Source: Blastocatellia bacterium (GTDB lineage Bacteria; Acidobacteriota; Blastocatellia; Pyrinomonadales; Pyrinomonadaceae). From it: a stretch of DNA of 64,000 bases. Position 1 is the first letter of the stretch. The number at the start of each line of letters is the position of its first letter. Below, one piece after another: positions 1-9,997 of this stretch. Below the pieces are notes generated by a model, which saw only the letters and a list, made by a program, of their open reading frames with translations, had not been told where the DNA came from and searched no databases. A program made the translations under genes and the position numbers. The stretch spans positions 89,662 to 153,661 of the forward strand of contig PMSM01000012.1 in assembly GCA_003168335.1 (NCBI GenBank). Direction: 5' to 3'.

Positions 1-2
1 TA

Positions 3-2174
3 TTCCGCGGGATTGATCGAGTCTATGCCGAAGCAGCCCAGCATTTTCACCCTGGCTTTTATGGCGCCGCGTTTTCGCGATTTGCGTTGGCCACCGCAGT
101 CCTCGTCGTACCAACGGCGTTGATGGGCGCCACTCTTCCAGTACTGGTGGCCGCTCTCCAGCGATCCCGCGGACATAATGCGAGCGCGCTTGCGAGGCTT
201 TACATGTGGAACCTCGCCGGCGCGATCACGGGAGTAATTGCCGCGGGCTTTTGCCTGTTGCCGCACTACGGTGTGCGCGCGACGATCTGGATTGGCGCGT
301 TGACGAACCTGGCGATCGGATTGGCGGCATTGCTGCTTGATTCGAAGTCTGCCGACTCTGGCAACGATATAGCTAGTCAAGTCCCGCACGGTGGAAGTGA
401 AGAGATCAACCGCCCGCTACCGCAGGCGGTTCTGACAGTGAGGTTCTGGCTTTTCTGCGCTTTCATTTCAGGGTTCGTGACCATCAGCATGCAAGTCGTC
501 TGGGTCCGCATGCTGGCTATGATCATCGGATCGAGCACCTATGCGTTCAGCATCGTCCTGGCGCTATTTCTGTCTGGTCTGGCACTGGGAGCTTACCTGG
601 TCAGCACCAAAAAGAATTCGGACGGGCTTCGTCGGGCGGTGCTGGTGATCGAGATTCTGACTGCGTTCACTTTGTTCCTGAGCCTGCGCATAACCAGCGC
701 CACTCCCAATCTTCTAATCTCGACCGGCCTTAGGCTCGGAATTAATTCATGGAGTGGATTGCTGGCTTTGCAAATCGCGGCCGCGGCACTTTTGATTCTG
801 TTGCCGGCGATCTTGATGGGCATGGTCATGCCACTGGTGCTGATGTGGGCCGGAAGTACGCGGCAGCAGCAACCTGATGAACTCGCATCCGCCCCGGCAC
901 CGTCCAGTGTTAGTCTCGTCGGACGAAGTTACGCGCTGAATACCGTCGGCGCTATTGCCGGCTCAGTCATCACAGCTTTTCTGCTGATTCCCGGCACTAG
1001 CACCAGGTTCACAATTTTCTGTGCCGCCGCTCTGTGCCTGATCACCGCCGGAATCGCCTACGAGCCGCGACGCGCGACATCCGATCGCGCACTGGCGCGG
1101 AGTCTGGCAATCGGCGCCACCGTGGTTTTGGTTGTGGCGATCTTTGTGGCCTGGCCGCGCCTGAACCTAAATGCGCTTTCGACCGGGGCCTACGACAGTT
1201 ATGTGCGCGTGCTGGCCAAGTCGCGCGGCGGTGGCCCGGAAGATGGGCGGAGCGATCAGCCATCCGATCATCAGCTCTTGATGTATGAAGAGGGCCGCAC
1301 CGCGACGGTTTCAGTGCGGCGTGATTGGGGCATCACCTCGGTCGCAATCAATGGCCGCACCAACGCTTCTGATGCCGACGACATGCCGACGCAAGTGATG
1401 TTGGGCCAGTTGGGCGTGCTAAACGCTCCTCGTGCTGGCAGGGCGCTCATCGTGGGATTTGCCACTGGCGTTACTGCCGGATCAGTTTTACAGTCGCCGA
1501 TCGAATCACTTGATTGCGTAGAGATTGAGCCGGCGGCGGTGGCTTCGTCGCATTTCTTCGAGCACGTCAACAACCGTCCCCTGGATGATCCGCGTCTGCA
1601 CTTGATCATTGACGATGCGCGCACCTACTTGCGTGTCAATCCCGGAACTTACGACCTCATCATCAGCGAGCCGAGCCATCCATGGGTGCCCGGAGTGGCA
1701 AATCTTTTCACGCGCGAATTCTTTGCCCTCGGTCGCGAGCGATTGGGAGACGACGGAGTCTTCGTGCAATGGCTGCAGACTTACCAACTCTCAACCGAGA
1801 GTTTGAGGTCAGTGCTGGCGACCTTCCACGAAACCTTTCCCCATGTGGCAGTGTTTCGCGTGCAGGGTGCGGCGAAAGGAAAGGACCTGATTTTGGTTGG
1901 CAGCCGTCAGGCGCTCAGTCTGGATCGCATCGACGAACGCATGCGTGATCCGCGGACCAAAGCCGATCTGGCCCGCGTGGGAATTAAGACCGCTGACGAT
2001 GTACGAGCGTGGTTTGTGTGCGATGAAAACCAGCTTGGGCCAGCCGTGGCGGGCGCCGTCATTAACACCGACGACAACATGCACGTCGAGACAGTAGCGC
2101 CGCGCGAAGCGTTTCGACCGACGATGGAAGAAAATGGCGCTTGGATTGAGAGTCTAAGAAGAACCGATCGCTAA
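3..2174 (+). CDS. Fused MFS-type transporter/spermidine synthase-like protein (5' truncated)
   Basis: The frame is open to the left edge of the window, so the true start is missing; about 723 residues are visible. The N-terminal two thirds contain many hydrophobic helices of the transporter-like part found in fused MFS/spermidine synthase proteins. The C-terminal third is a Rossmann methyltransferase-like spermidine synthase domain: a glycine-rich loop (LIVGFATGVTAG, near visible residue 480), an acidic ribose-binding strand (CVEIEPAAV), then DDARTYL and ISEPSHPWV. These fused membrane proteins are common in soil bacteria, and their substrate is generally not proven to be a polyamine. No other polyamine biosynthesis gene lies next to it. 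Family assignment is firm; the reaction is unknown. Confidence 0.85.
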   Translation, partial: FRGIDRVYAEAAQHFHPGFYGAAFSRFALATAVLVVPTALMGATLPVLVAALQRSRGHNASALARLYMWNLAGAITGVIAAGFCLLPHYGVRATIWIGALTNLAIGLAALLLDSKSADSGNDIASQVPHGGSEEINRPLPQAVLTVRFWLFCAFISGFVTISMQVVWVRMLAMIIGSSTYAFSIVLALFLSGLALGAYLVSTKKNSDGLRRAVLVIEILTAFTLFLSLRITSATPNLLISTGLRLGINSWSGLLALQIAAAALLILLPAILMGMVMPLVLMWAGSTRQQQPDELASAPAPSSVSLVGRSYALNTVGAIAGSVITAFLLIPGTSTRFTIFCAAALCLITAGIAYEPRRATSDRALARSLAIGATVVLVVAIFVAWPRLNLNALSTGAYDSYVRVLAKSRGGGPEDGRSDQPSDHQLLMYEEGRTATVSVRRDWGITSVAINGRTNASDADDMPTQVMLGQLGVLNAPRAGRALIVGFATGVTAGSVLQSPIESLDCVEIEPAAVASSHFFEHVNNRPLDDPRLHLIIDDARTYLRVNPGTYDLIISEPSHPWVPGVANLFTREFFALGRERLGDDGVFVQWLQTYQLSTESLRSVLATFHETFPHVAVFRVQGAAKGKDLILVGSRQALSLDRIDERMRDPRTKADLARVGIKTADDVRAWFVCDENQLGPAVAGAVINTDDNMHVETVAPREAFRPTMEENGAWIESLRRTDR

Positions 2175-2296
2175 CGAAACATTACGACCGAGAGTCCAGG
2201 TGGTTCGGGAACTGACGTCACGAGCCGGCGAGAACCTTCGCGATTAGCCTTCCGTGTTTGAACGTATCACTCATCGCGAGAACCGTGTGAATTGAT

Positions 2297-3079
2297 TCAA
2301 CCCGTTGAGGATTGCTTTTCTTTCAATAAGTCCTTAGTGAGGATTAACATCAAGCCGAATAATTGAAAAGCGATGGCCGCATAGCTGGCATAGCTCGCGT
2401 TTCTCGTTAGAGACGAGCGTTGGCGTTGCAGCTCGTGCATCCGGCTTTCCTTCTTATCAATGCTTGCGACTATTTGTTCCCGCAACGATTTCATTACCGG
2501 CATCAGTGCCGACATGAGCAACACATCATTGTCTGCGAATTCGGCTTGCGAATACTTTCCAATGTCCCGCAGCTTCTTGCCCAACTCGGATTTCGGCTCC
2601 GGCACTTCCTGGTTGAGCTTTTCCAGCTCAGCAGCCAGCCGAGCGCGCTCAGCCTGATCGGAAGTAGTTTGCAGCGCCCTCGTTAACTCCAATCCCTTTT
2701 CGAGCAGCGGAATGATTTGGCCAGCCTCTTCGACTTCGACCCTGGTAAGTTCTGTCTGCGGTATATCATTCGCCGCCGCGTAATATTTAGTCAGAAACCG
2801 CTTCAGCAAAGACTCTGCATCCTGACGCGCATCTTTTGCCTTGGCTGTGGGTACAGCGAACGCCAGGTTGTGCATGATCCGGTACTGGTCGAACTGGGAA
2901 TCGCCTTCGTTCAATCCAGCAGCCTGCTTGCTGAGCGAATCAACCAGGTCGTAGTACTCATCGTCTACTTCCTTGAGGCGCTTGTTAACGTAGGAAAGCA
3001 CGACCGAGTTGAAGGCCACGGAGATCAGGGAGATCAAAAAACCGGCAAGAACCAGGTTCTTACTCTTGGTGATGTTCAA
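2297..3079 (-). CDS. Uncharacterised protein with N- and C-terminal membrane helices
   Basis: A protein of 260 residues with a hydrophobic helix at about residues 9-30 and another near residues 228-248. The charged helical region between them (about 35-225) is rich in Glu, Lys, Leu and Gln and probably forms an extracytoplasmic helical or coiled-coil domain. I do not recognise a named family. The start is a TTG preceded by an AAGGAAGG ribosome-binding site five bases upstream. It overlaps the stop of a short upstream frame (TTGA), see the fragment at 3076-3275. It lies downstream of fmt on the same strand and could be co-transcribed. Function unknown. Confidence 0.7.
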   Translation of the reverse strand: MNITKSKNLVLAGFLISLISVAFNSVVLSYVNKRLKEVDDEYYDLVDSLSKQAAGLNEGDSQFDQYRIMHNLAFAVPTAKAKDARQDAESLLKRFLTKYYAAANDIPQTELTRVEVEEAGQIIPLLEKGLELTRALQTTSDQAERARLAAELEKLNQEVPEPKSELGKKLRDIGKYSQAEFADNDVLLMSALMPVMKSLREQIVASIDKKESRMHELQRQRSSLTRNASYASYAAIAFQLFGLMLILTKDLLKEKQSSTG

Positions 3080-3275
3080 ACGACCTTCCTTCCTGGATCA
3101 GGATTGAAAAAGACTCCCGCCCTCATCGTTGCGCCTGGATTAACGGTCGCCGATAAGAACAGTCTATAGCCGCGCAAGAATATGTCGGCAAAACTCCAAT
3201 CGTCAATGGTTCCGGCGGGACTTGTTAACGTGATAGTGCCTGTGGACACAAATTGAGGAAACACTTCGAATTGCG
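3076..3275 (-). pseudogene. Short open frame or gene fragment after fmt
   Basis: After the fmt stop codon, about 65 residues in another frame read like real protein (EVFPQFVSTGTITLTSPAG, then alternating hydrophobic and polar residues ending NPDPGRKVV). There is no convincing start codon of its own: upstream it runs out of frame into fmt. Its TGA overlaps the TTG start of the next gene. It may be the degraded tail of an exported beta-rich protein. Weak call based on composition only. Confidence 0.25.
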
Positions 3276-4223
3276 TTAGGCGTGGCTCAGGTCTTGACCG
3301 AGCACGTCGCCAACCTTGAGATGCGCGCCGTTGAGAAAATCGCGAGCACTCATGCGGCGCGAGTCCTCGGACTGTAGTTCCAGCACACGCAAAGCCGTTC
3401 CGCTGCCGCAACAAATTATTAGGTTGTCGCCATGAGCTTCTATGACGAAGCCCGCGCTGGAAGTCGTTTGCTCAAGCGTCTCGGGCGTGGCCCGCCGAAT
3501 GATCAAGCGACGTGACTTGAGAGTTGTGTGAGCGCTGGGCCAGGGCTGAAAGCCGCGCACGCGACGCTCAATAGCGGCCGCATCCATCGCCCAATCAATC
3601 CGGCCGTCTTCGCGCTTCAGGATCGGAGCGAACGTGGCGTCTTCGATCCGCTGGGGCTTCAATTCGATGTTCGCAATGCCTTTGAGAGTCTCGCTAAGAA
3701 GTTCAGCGCCAATTTCGGCCAGGCGCTTCATCAGCTCCGGTGCGGTTTCGCTTTCTCCAATCTCCGTTGCGCGTTGCAGAAGCACTGGACCGGCGTCAAG
3801 TTCTTCGACAATTCGCATGGTGCTGACGCCCGTTTCCTTTTCGCCGGCGACGATGGCCCAGTTCACCGGCGCCGCCCCGCGATACTTTGGCAGCAGAGAG
3901 AAGTGGACGTTGATGCAACCCTGACGCGGCGCGCTCAAAAAGTCCGGCGGCAAAATCCTTCCATAAGCGACCACGATTGCCGCGTCGGCCTGATGAGATT
4001 CGAATAGCTCTTTCGCGGCCGGGGTCTTGATTTTCAAAGGTTGGTGAACAGTGAGGTTGTGAGAGACAGCAAACTCTTTAACCGGCGATTGGTGCAATTT
4101 GTTTCCGCGTCCCGCGGGCCTGTCAGGTTGAGTCCAAACGGCGACCACCTCGTGGCCATCACTGAGCAGGCAGCCCAGAGACGGTACGGCGGATTCAGGT
4201 GTGCCCATGAAAACAAGTCGCAT
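3276..4223 (-). CDS. fmt: Methionyl-tRNA formyltransferase
   Basis: Transfers a formyl group from 10-formyltetrahydrofolate to Met-tRNAfMet, preparing the initiator tRNA for bacterial translation; cytosolic. At 315 residues it has the usual length. The N-terminal formyltransferase fold starts MRLVFMGTPESAVPSL. The catalytic segment NVHFSLLPKYRGAAP holds Asn105 and His107, and the catalytic Asp lies in EELDAGPVL near residue 143. The C-terminal OB-like domain follows from about residue 205. It starts with ATG at 4223 just downstream of a palindromic repeat cluster. The usual partner def is nearby (6201-6719) but separated by a dehydrogenase gene and two repeat-containing gaps. Confidence 0.97.
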   Translation of the reverse strand: MRLVFMGTPESAVPSLGCLLSDGHEVVAVWTQPDRPAGRGNKLHQSPVKEFAVSHNLTVHQPLKIKTPAAKELFESHQADAAIVVAYGRILPPDFLSAPRQGCINVHFSLLPKYRGAAPVNWAIVAGEKETGVSTMRIVEELDAGPVLLQRATEIGESETAPELMKRLAEIGAELLSETLKGIANIELKPQRIEDATFAPILKREDGRIDWAMDAAAIERRVRGFQPWPSAHTTLKSRRLIIRRATPETLEQTTSSAGFVIEAHGDNLIICCGSGTALRVLELQSEDSRRMSARDFLNGAHLKVGDVLGQDLSHA

Positions 4224-4227
4224 AGAT

Positions 4228-4396
4228 TCTCGCGGCTTTGCCGCAGCCCAGTGCGGTAAGGCTCGGCCTTACCGTGGCAGTCAAATAAAAAGAGAGGCTG
4301 CGCCTCCAGACCCGAGGCGGAGCCTCTATCAATATCTTACGATCGCCGGAAAGGCAAAGCCTTTCCGCAGTGTGCGGCGGCCGAGCCGCAAAAGCC
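4228..4396 (-). repeat. Composite palindromic element, copy 1
   Basis: This intergenic stretch is built from consecutive short palindromes, among them CGGTAAGGCTCGGCCTTACCG, GAGGCGGAGCCTC and CGGAAAGGCAAAGCCTTTCCG. Read on the minus strand, its order of palindromes (GCGGCTCGGCCGC, GGAAAGGC/GCCTTTCC, AGAGGCT/GCCTC, GGAGGCGCAGCCTC) matches the element at 30470-30633 read on the plus strand, so both are copies of one non-coding repeat. It lies between the pruA-type gene and fmt. Confidence 0.75.
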
Positions 4397-4408
4397 GATC
4401 AGGAAAAG

Positions 4409-6001
4409 TTAGGTCGCCGAACCCGCTTCAGCTTTCTTACTTGTGGTCGCGCCGATCTTTGCCGATGAAAGTTTGGCCTGCATGAACAGCAGCAGATAGT
4501 CGCGGCCGCCGGCCTTGGAATCCGTGCCCGACATATTAAAACCGCCGAACGGGTGCACGCCGACGAAGGCGCCGGTGCATTTGCGATTCAGGTAAAGATT
4601 GCCGACATGAAATTCGCGGCGCGCGCGTTCGAGCTTGGCCTCGTCAGTCGAGTAAACCGCGCCCGTCAAACCGAACTGAGTATCATTGGCTATCCGCAGC
4701 GCATCGTCATAGTCGTTGGCCTTGATCACGGCGAGTACGGGTCCAAAGATTTCCTCCTGCTCGATCGTCCCGCCGGCTTTCACATCAGCGATGACAGTCG
4801 GCTCGATAAAGAATCCCTGTTCGCCATCCGAGCCGCCGCCCGCGACGACGCGCCCGCCCTCAGCTTTGCCTTTGTCGACATAGCCATTGATCGACTTGAA
4901 AGCCTTTTCGTTGATAACGGCGCTCATCGTGGTTGCAGTGTCGGTCGGATCGCCGACTTTGATCTTCGCGGTCAGGGCGGCGATCTTTTCGATCATCGGA
5001 TCATAAATCCGGGCATCGATGATCGCGCGCGAGCAGGCCGAGCACTTCTGCCCCTGAAATCCAAACGCGGATTGCACGACACCGATGGCGGCTTCGTCGA
5101 GATTTGCATCGTCAGCCACGATGATCGCGTCCTTGCCGCCCATCTCGGCCACGACCCGTTTGATCCAGAGCTGGCCGGGCGGAGTTTTTGCGGCTCGTTC
5201 ATTGATGCGCAGGCCAATTTCTTTCGAGCCGGTGAAAGCGATAAAACGCGTTTTGGGATGATCGACGACTACGTCGCCGACCTCTGCGCCCGAGCCTGTC
5301 ATAAAGTTGACCACGCCCGCCGGCATCCCGGCTTCTTCGAGCAACTCAAAAAATTTGTAAGCGATCGCCGGCGCATCCGACGAGGGCTTGAGCACGACAG
5401 TATTTCCGGTGACAATCGCCGCCGCGGTCATGCCCGCCATGATTGCCAAAGGAAAATTCCACGGCGGTATCACCGCGCCGACGCCGAGCGGGATGTAATC
5501 GAGGTTGTTGTCTTCACCCGCGAGCTTCGTCAGTGGTTGCGGGCTGGCGTACCGCAGCATCTCGCGGCCATAGAACTCGAGAAAGTCGATCGCCTCGGCG
5601 GTGTCGCCGTCGGCTTCGGGCCAGGACTTCGCCACTTCGTGGATCATCCAGGCGGACATTTCATGCTTACGCGAGCGGATCAGCTCGGCGACCCGAAACA
5701 ACAATTGCGCGCGCTCTTCCGGCGGAGCGTTCCGCCATGTTTGAAAGGTATCGTAAGCAGTCTCGACCGCGCGGTTGGCGAGTTCTGTGGTCGCCTTCTG
5801 AAACTTTCCCACAACCTGCGTGCGATTCGCCGGATTGATGCTTTCCAGTTTGGCTTCGGTCTTGATGCGTTCACCGCCGATGACCAGCGGGTATTCCCGG
5901 CCAAGTTGTGATCTTACTTTTTCAATAGCGGCGCGCATCGCCTGCGCGTTTTCTTCTTTGCTGAAATCGGTTAATGGTTCGTTGCGAAATTCTGTTGGCA
6001 C
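4409..6001 (-). CDS. pruA: L-glutamate gamma-semialdehyde (1-pyrroline-5-carboxylate) dehydrogenase
   Basis: Oxidises glutamate semialdehyde, in equilibrium with pyrroline-5-carboxylate, to glutamate with NAD+, the second step of proline and arginine catabolism. It is a stand-alone aldehyde dehydrogenase of 530 residues, close in layout to Bacillus RocA/PutC. The catalytic Cys lies in [12 protein letters not shown] (about residues 318-321), and the general base Glu in [10 protein letters not shown] near residue 284. The C-terminal [17 protein letters not shown] segment is typical of this subfamily. It starts at GTG 6001 with an AAAGGGA ribosome-binding site. No proline dehydrogenase gene is in the window, so that first step must be encoded elsewhere. 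Confidence 0.9.
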   Translation of the reverse strand: MPTEFRNEPLTDFSKEENAQAMRAAIEKVRSQLGREYPLVIGGERIKTEAKLESINPANRTQVVGKFQKATTELANRAVETAYDTFQTWRNAPPEERAQLLFRVAELIRSRKHEMSAWMIHEVAKSWPEADGDTAEAIDFLEFYGREMLRYASPQPLTKLAGEDNNLDYIPLGVGAVIPPWNFPLAIMAGMTAAAIVTGNTVVLKPSSDAPAIAYKFFELLEEAGMPAGVVNFMTGSGAEVGDVVVDHPKTRFIAFTGSKEIGLRINERAAKTPPGQLWIKRVVAEMGGKDAIIVADDANLDEAAIGVVQSAFGFQGQKCSACSRAIIDARIYDPMIEKIAALTAKIKVGDPTDTATTMSAVINEKAFKSINGYVDKGKAEGGRVVAGGGSDGEQGFFIEPTVIADVKAGGTIEQEEIFGPVLAVIKANDYDDALRIANDTQFGLTGAVYSTDEAKLERARREFHVGNLYLNRKCTGAFVGVHPFGGFNMSGTDSKAGGRDYLLLFMQAKLSSAKIGATTSKKAEAGSAT

Positions 6002-6084
6002 TAGCGTCCCTTTCTGTGTCTGTCGTTGGTTTGATAGCGACCTTAAAGGATTAATTCAATGAGCCTGCGCAGCAGGCGGTAGAG

Positions 6085-6179
6085 GTTACAGAACCGGGAG
6101 CGGTAGCGACCGGGTTCATGCCAAATGAAGAAAGCTCTCGCTCAATCTAACCCGCTTACTACCGCAAGCGGTTCTGTAC
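6085..6179. repeat. Inverted-repeat element (CGGGAGCGGTAGCGACCGGG family), copy 1
   Basis: The left arm (6085-6116) and right arm (6149-6179) are imperfect inverted copies separated by about 32 bases. The 32-base left arm is identical to the one at 27102-27133, and the right arm differs at only a few positions from 27178-27208. This paired architecture resembles bipartite REP/BIME elements. It occupies the gap between def and the pruA-type gene. Confidence 0.8.
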
Positions 6180-6200
6180 CTTGCCCGTTACCCGGCCGCG

Positions 6201-6719
6201 TTATGAAGGCCACTCGCCGGCCTTCTGCAACTTCTTGATCCTGCGTTTGACGATTTCGCGCTTGAGCGGTGTCATCTTGTCGAGAAAGACGATGCCGTCG
6301 CAGTGGTCCGTTTCATGCAGCATGCAACGGGCGGTTAGCTCAGTGCCGTCCAGTTCAAATTCCTTGCCGTTGATGTCGTGAGCGCGGACAATCGCGCGCA
6401 GATTGCGCTCAACGTTGAAGTAGATCCCGGGAAAAGACAGGCAGCCTTCGTCGCCGTCCTGTTTGCCTTCGATGCCGACAACTTCCGGGTTAATCATGAC
6501 CACGCGCTGAGCAGGATCCTTCCCGCCCGAGCAATCCATCACGAACAAGCGCTTCAGCACGCCAACCTGAACCGCGGCCAGTCCGACACCGGGAGCGGAG
6601 TACATCGTCTCGAACATATTATTGACGAGCTTCTTTAGATCGTCGTCAAATTTGGTGACCGGATCCGCTGGTATGTCGAGGATCGGATTCGGCCAGGTAA
6701 CGATTTTTAGTAAAGACAT
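6201..6719 (-). CDS. def: Peptide deformylase
   Basis: Removes the formyl group from the N-terminal methionine of nascent proteins; a cytosolic metalloenzyme. All three signature motifs are present: GVGLAAVQVG (residues 44-53), EGCLS (91-95, metal-ligand Cys) and HETDH (135-139, two metal-ligand His and catalytic Glu). The length of 172 residues is standard. ATG start at 6719. It works in the same cycle as fmt, which is 2 kb downstream on the same strand but not directly linked. Confidence 0.97.
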   Translation of the reverse strand: MSLLKIVTWPNPILDIPADPVTKFDDDLKKLVNNMFETMYSAPGVGLAAVQVGVLKRLFVMDCSGGKDPAQRVVMINPEVVGIEGKQDGDEGCLSFPGIYFNVERNLRAIVRAHDINGKEFELDGTELTARCMLHETDHCDGIVFLDKMTPLKREIVKRRIKKLQKAGEWPS

Positions 6720-6847
6720 TCTTAAATCTCAAAGTGCAAATTACGTTTTTACGACTATGATTTTACGATCAACATCGGGCTTTCGCCAGCAGCTATCATT
6801 TCCGACAGTTAGGAGTCCTCCCTGTCTTTGCGTCTTCCGGCTTCCTT

Positions 6848-6923
6848 CGCGCCTTTGCGTGAAATGTATTTTGCGCGGGCTCATAGTTCAGGCAAAGGCG
6901 CAAAGAATACATAAGGCGCAAAG
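6848..6923. repeat. Imperfect inverted repeat, GCGCCTTTGCG type
   Basis: The arms CTTTGCGTGAAATGTATTTT and CGCAAAGAATACATAAGGCG are imperfect inverted copies around a loop of about 23 bases. The gap 6720-6949 between aroC and def otherwise shows no gene. Repeats of this composition are dispersed in many bacterial genomes. It may form a hairpin in the aroC 3' region. Confidence 0.5.
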
Positions 6924-6949
6924 TAAGATGGACGTAGACTCTGTCGCAA

Positions 6950-8119
6950 TCAATATCCCCGCAACTGTTCGCGATAGCCTCCGAAGTTGCGCTTCATCTC
7001 GCCCAGGCTGTCGCCGCCGAACTTGTCTCGCAGCGCGGACGTAATCACCAGCGCGACCATCGCTTCGCCAATTACTCCGCCGGCCGGAACGACCGTGATG
7101 TCTGAGCGTTCGAAGGCAGCGCGCTCTTCCTGTTTCGTGTCGATGTCTACCGAGCGGAGCGGTCGCCGCAAAGTCGAAATCGGTTTCAGATGCCCGCGTA
7201 CTCTCAGCTCTTCGCCGTTAGTGACGCCGCCTTCCAAGCCACCGGCGCGATTGGTGGCGCGAATGAATTCCTTCGTCTCTTCGTTGTAGCCGATTTCGTC
7301 GTGGACTTCGGAGCCGGGAAGGGAACTGGCGGCGGTGCCGGCGCCAATGGCCACGGCTTTCACCGCGGGAATCGACATCACGGCCTGCGCCAAACGACCG
7401 TCCAGTTTTAAGTCCCAGGCGGTGTGCGACCCCAGACCAGGGACGACGCCGCGCGCTACGACTTCGAAAATCCCACCGAGCGTGTCGCCTTCGCTCTTCT
7501 TTTGATCGATCAACTCGATCATGCACTGCTGAGCTTCCGCATCACCGCAACGCAACGGCGCGTCGTCTGCAATGGCGGCGATTTGATCGAAGGTAAGCTC
7601 CAAAGGCTGTTCAGGAATTCCGCCGAGCTGAATCACATGACTGCGAATCTCAATCCCAAAGTTTGCGAGCAGTTGCTTCGCCACCGCGCCACAGGCCACC
7701 CGCGCCGCCGTCTCGCGGGCGGAAGCACGTTCCAGCACATTACGCAGATCGCGCGTATCGTATTTCAATCCGCCGGCCAGATCGGCGTGGCCGGGACGCG
7801 GACGTTTGACGCGTCTGGATTTCTCGGACGCAATTTCCTGTGGCTCAACGGACATCACTTCAGTCCAGTTGGCCCAATCTTTGTTTTCAATCATCACTGC
7901 CAGCGGCGAGCCCAAAGTTAGCCCATGGCGGACCCCGCTGAGGATCTCGACTCGGTCAGACTCGATCTTCATGCGCGCGCCTCGGCCATAACCCTGCTGC
8001 CGGCGATGCAACTCGTGATTGATCTGTTCGACGTCGACCGGCATGCCGGCGGGCAGACCTTCGACTATCGCGACCAGTGCGCGACCGTGTGATTCGCCGG
8101 CGGTAGTGAAGCGGAACAT
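6950..8119 (-). CDS. aroC: Chorismate synthase
   Basis: Last shikimate-pathway enzyme: converts 5-enolpyruvylshikimate-3-phosphate to chorismate using reduced FMN. It has 389 residues, at the long end for the family. The signatures seen are [18 protein letters not shown] at residues 7-24, [13 protein letters not shown] near 43-55, [15 protein letters not shown], and [15 protein letters not shown] (about 130-145). ATG start at 8119. A small BamE-like gene ends four bases upstream of it, so the two are probably co-transcribed with the flavoprotein gene at 8464-9990. Confidence 0.97.
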   Translation of the reverse strand: MFRFTTAGESHGRALVAIVEGLPAGMPVDVEQINHELHRRQQGYGRGARMKIESDRVEILSGVRHGLTLGSPLAVMIENKDWANWTEVMSVEPQEIASEKSRRVKRPRPGHADLAGGLKYDTRDLRNVLERASARETAARVACGAVAKQLLANFGIEIRSHVIQLGGIPEQPLELTFDQIAAIADDAPLRCGDAEAQQCMIELIDQKKSEGDTLGGIFEVVARGVVPGLGSHTAWDLKLDGRLAQAVMSIPAVKAVAIGAGTAASSLPGSEVHDEIGYNEETKEFIRATNRAGGLEGGVTNGEELRVRGHLKPISTLRRPLRSVDIDTKQEERAAFERSDITVVPAGGVIGEAMVALVITSALRDKFGGDSLGEMKRNFGGYREQLRGY

Positions 8120-8123
8120 AAGT

Positions 8124-8456
8124 TTAGGGCGAGACGTTGTAAAACGAGTCGATCACCTTGCCGTTTGCATCAAAATCGATGCCCCATTGCTCGATGAAGC
8201 CATAATACCAGAACCTCTCGGCGCAACCTGAGCCACAGCGCTCCCAAGTGTTAGCCTCGTCGGGCGAGCCCAGAACCTTGAGCACCTCTTGTTTGGTTTG
8301 TCCTTTATGTATTTGTTCGAAGTCATTTTCGATTTGCCGAACGCGATAGATCCTGGCAGAAGCGTAGCTGACGATGGTGAGGGCAACGAGGACGACGAGA
8401 ATGCCGACACTCACGATTACTCTTTTCCAGGAAAATAAGGGTCTGCGAAATTGCAT
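8124..8456 (-). CDS. Membrane-anchored BamE/SmpA-like domain protein
   Basis: A protein of 110 residues, taking the ATG at 8456 preceded by a GAGGA ribosome-binding site; longer versions would overlap the upstream flavoprotein gene. An N-terminal helix (about residues 13-33) anchors it in the membrane. The segment [20 protein letters not shown] is the hallmark of the small SmpA/OmlA-BamE fold. There is no lipobox Cys, so it is unlikely to be the BamE subunit of the outer membrane assembly machine itself. Four bases separate it from aroC. Specific role unknown. Confidence 0.7.
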   Translation of the reverse strand: MQFRRPLFSWKRVIVSVGILVVLVALTIVSYASARIYRVRQIENDFEQIHKGQTKQEVLKVLGSPDEANTWERCGSGCAERFWYYGFIEQWGIDFDANGKVIDSFYNVSP

Positions 8457-8463
8457 AGCATCC

Positions 8464-9990
8464 TCAGAGATAATCTTCCGAAAACATATTTCCTCTACCA
8501 AGAATCCCGGCCGGATCGAACGCGCGTTTCATCGCAGCCATCTCGCGCAAGTGATCTTCGCCGTAAAGCTCGAGCAAATACTCGCGTTTAAGTTTACCGA
8601 TCCCGTGTTCGGCGGAAATTGTGCCGCCGACATCAACTGCGCGACGAATGAATGTTCGGTAAATCTCCCACGCCTTCGCCGCTTCCTCGTCGTTGCGCGG
8701 CAGAATGTTAACGTGCACGTGATTGTCGCCGATGTGGCCGAAGATTGTGTAGCGAAGATTACCGCCGCGCAGACTATCCTGGTAAAAGCGCAGCATTCCG
8801 ACAAATGCTTCATCGGGCACGGCCATGTCGGTCGAGACTTTGCGTTGATTGTGATGCGCGAACCATTCATTCATCAGCACCGGCAACGCATGACGAAACT
8901 CGCGCAGCTTCGCCTGGTCGGCTTCATTGGTCGCGAACCATGAGCTTTCGACCATAGCCTGATTCCGCTCCAGCAGTGCCAACCACTCGGTCATCAGAGA
9001 ATCTTCGGTTGACGATGTCGTCTCCTGCTCGAAAAAAATCGCGCCGATGGCTGCGAGCGGAACCGTCTCGTATTTCTGGCGCAGAAAGTTGAGCGATTCG
9101 ACGTCAAAGTATTCCAGCGCCCGCGCCTCGACTTTCCCGGTTGAATCTCTTGAGCCCTCCCTGATGGTCGGGCTAATGCCGCGATTTGCCAGTGATCGTT
9201 CTCGCGCCTCTCTCACAAACGCGAGCAGCTCTGCTTCTGACTTGAAAAAGACCACCCCACTCAGCAGCCCCTCGGGTTTCGGCAGGAGCTTCACTTCAAT
9301 TTCCACAATCACGCCGAGCGTTCCCTCACTGCCAATGAAGAGGTCGATCGCGTCCATTCCCGGAGCGACGTAATAGCCGGAAGCGTGTTTGCGAACCTGA
9401 GGCATGCGATACGTTGGCAGTCGAGCTTCGATCAAGTGGCCGGAAGGAAGGGGAATAGCGATCGTGTTATTAGTGTCTGCCGTTATCTCACCGCGCCGAA
9501 GATCGATCACGTGGCCTGTCGCCAGAGCAATCTTCAAACGCTCGACATAGTTTCGGGTCGGGCCATACTTGAACGTGCGTGCGCCCGAAGCGTTGGTGGC
9601 CACGGTGCCGCCAAGAAAACAACTTCGTTCGGTTGGATCGGGCGGATACAGCAGACCTTCTGATTCAACAGCTCGTTGAAAGTCGGCGAGGATTACGCCG
9701 GCTTCAGCAATCGCGCGGCCACCGCCATGGTCATCGTGGACAATGCGACTTATGCGATTCAGCTTGTCGGTTGCCAGCACGATGCCGCCAAAAGGAACGC
9801 GACCGGCGACGGTGCCGGTGCCCGCGCCGGAGACGGTCACCGGAATTTGATCTCTCACTGCCTGGGCCAGGACGTCGGCGACTTCCTCGGCGCTTTCCGG
9901 GAAGGCGACACGCTCAGCGAAACCCCCACTCACATGTGAGGAGTCCCCAAGGAACGATTGGATTTCGTCTGAGTGTGACTTGGTTAACAT
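8464..9990 (-). CDS. FAD-binding oxidoreductase, GlcD/D-lactate dehydrogenase type
   Basis: A flavoprotein of 508 residues, vanillyl-alcohol oxidase fold. The N-terminal PCMH-type FAD domain spans roughly residues 30-210 and includes VTVSGAGTGTVAGRVPFGG and FLGGTVATNASGARTFKYGP. The C-terminal FAD-linked oxidase domain ends with GGTISAEHGIGKLKREYL, typical of glycolate oxidase subunit D and D-lactate dehydrogenases. It probably oxidises a 2-hydroxy acid such as D-lactate or glycolate, but no GlcE/GlcF partner is adjacent, so a single-subunit D-2-hydroxyacid dehydrogenase is more likely. ATG start at 9990; no strong ribosome-binding site. Confidence 0.88.
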   Translation of the reverse strand: MLTKSHSDEIQSFLGDSSHVSGGFAERVAFPESAEEVADVLAQAVRDQIPVTVSGAGTGTVAGRVPFGGIVLATDKLNRISRIVHDDHGGGRAIAEAGVILADFQRAVESEGLLYPPDPTERSCFLGGTVATNASGARTFKYGPTRNYVERLKIALATGHVIDLRRGEITADTNNTIAIPLPSGHLIEARLPTYRMPQVRKHASGYYVAPGMDAIDLFIGSEGTLGVIVEIEVKLLPKPEGLLSGVVFFKSEAELLAFVREARERSLANRGISPTIREGSRDSTGKVEARALEYFDVESLNFLRQKYETVPLAAIGAIFFEQETTSSTEDSLMTEWLALLERNQAMVESSWFATNEADQAKLREFRHALPVLMNEWFAHHNQRKVSTDMAVPDEAFVGMLRFYQDSLRGGNLRYTIFGHIGDNHVHVNILPRNDEEAAKAWEIYRTFIRRAVDVGGTISAEHGIGKLKREYLLELYGEDHLREMAAMKRAFDPAGILGRGNMFSEDYL

Positions 9991-9997
9991 CAGTTTG

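Noticed and set aside
4553..5911. 452-codon open frame on the plus strand
   Set aside because: It lies antisense to the well-supported pruA-type gene; high GC content gives long antisense frames.
7424..7921. 165-codon frame antisense to aroC
   Set aside because: Chorismate synthase motifs are intact on the minus strand; this frame has no recognisable features.
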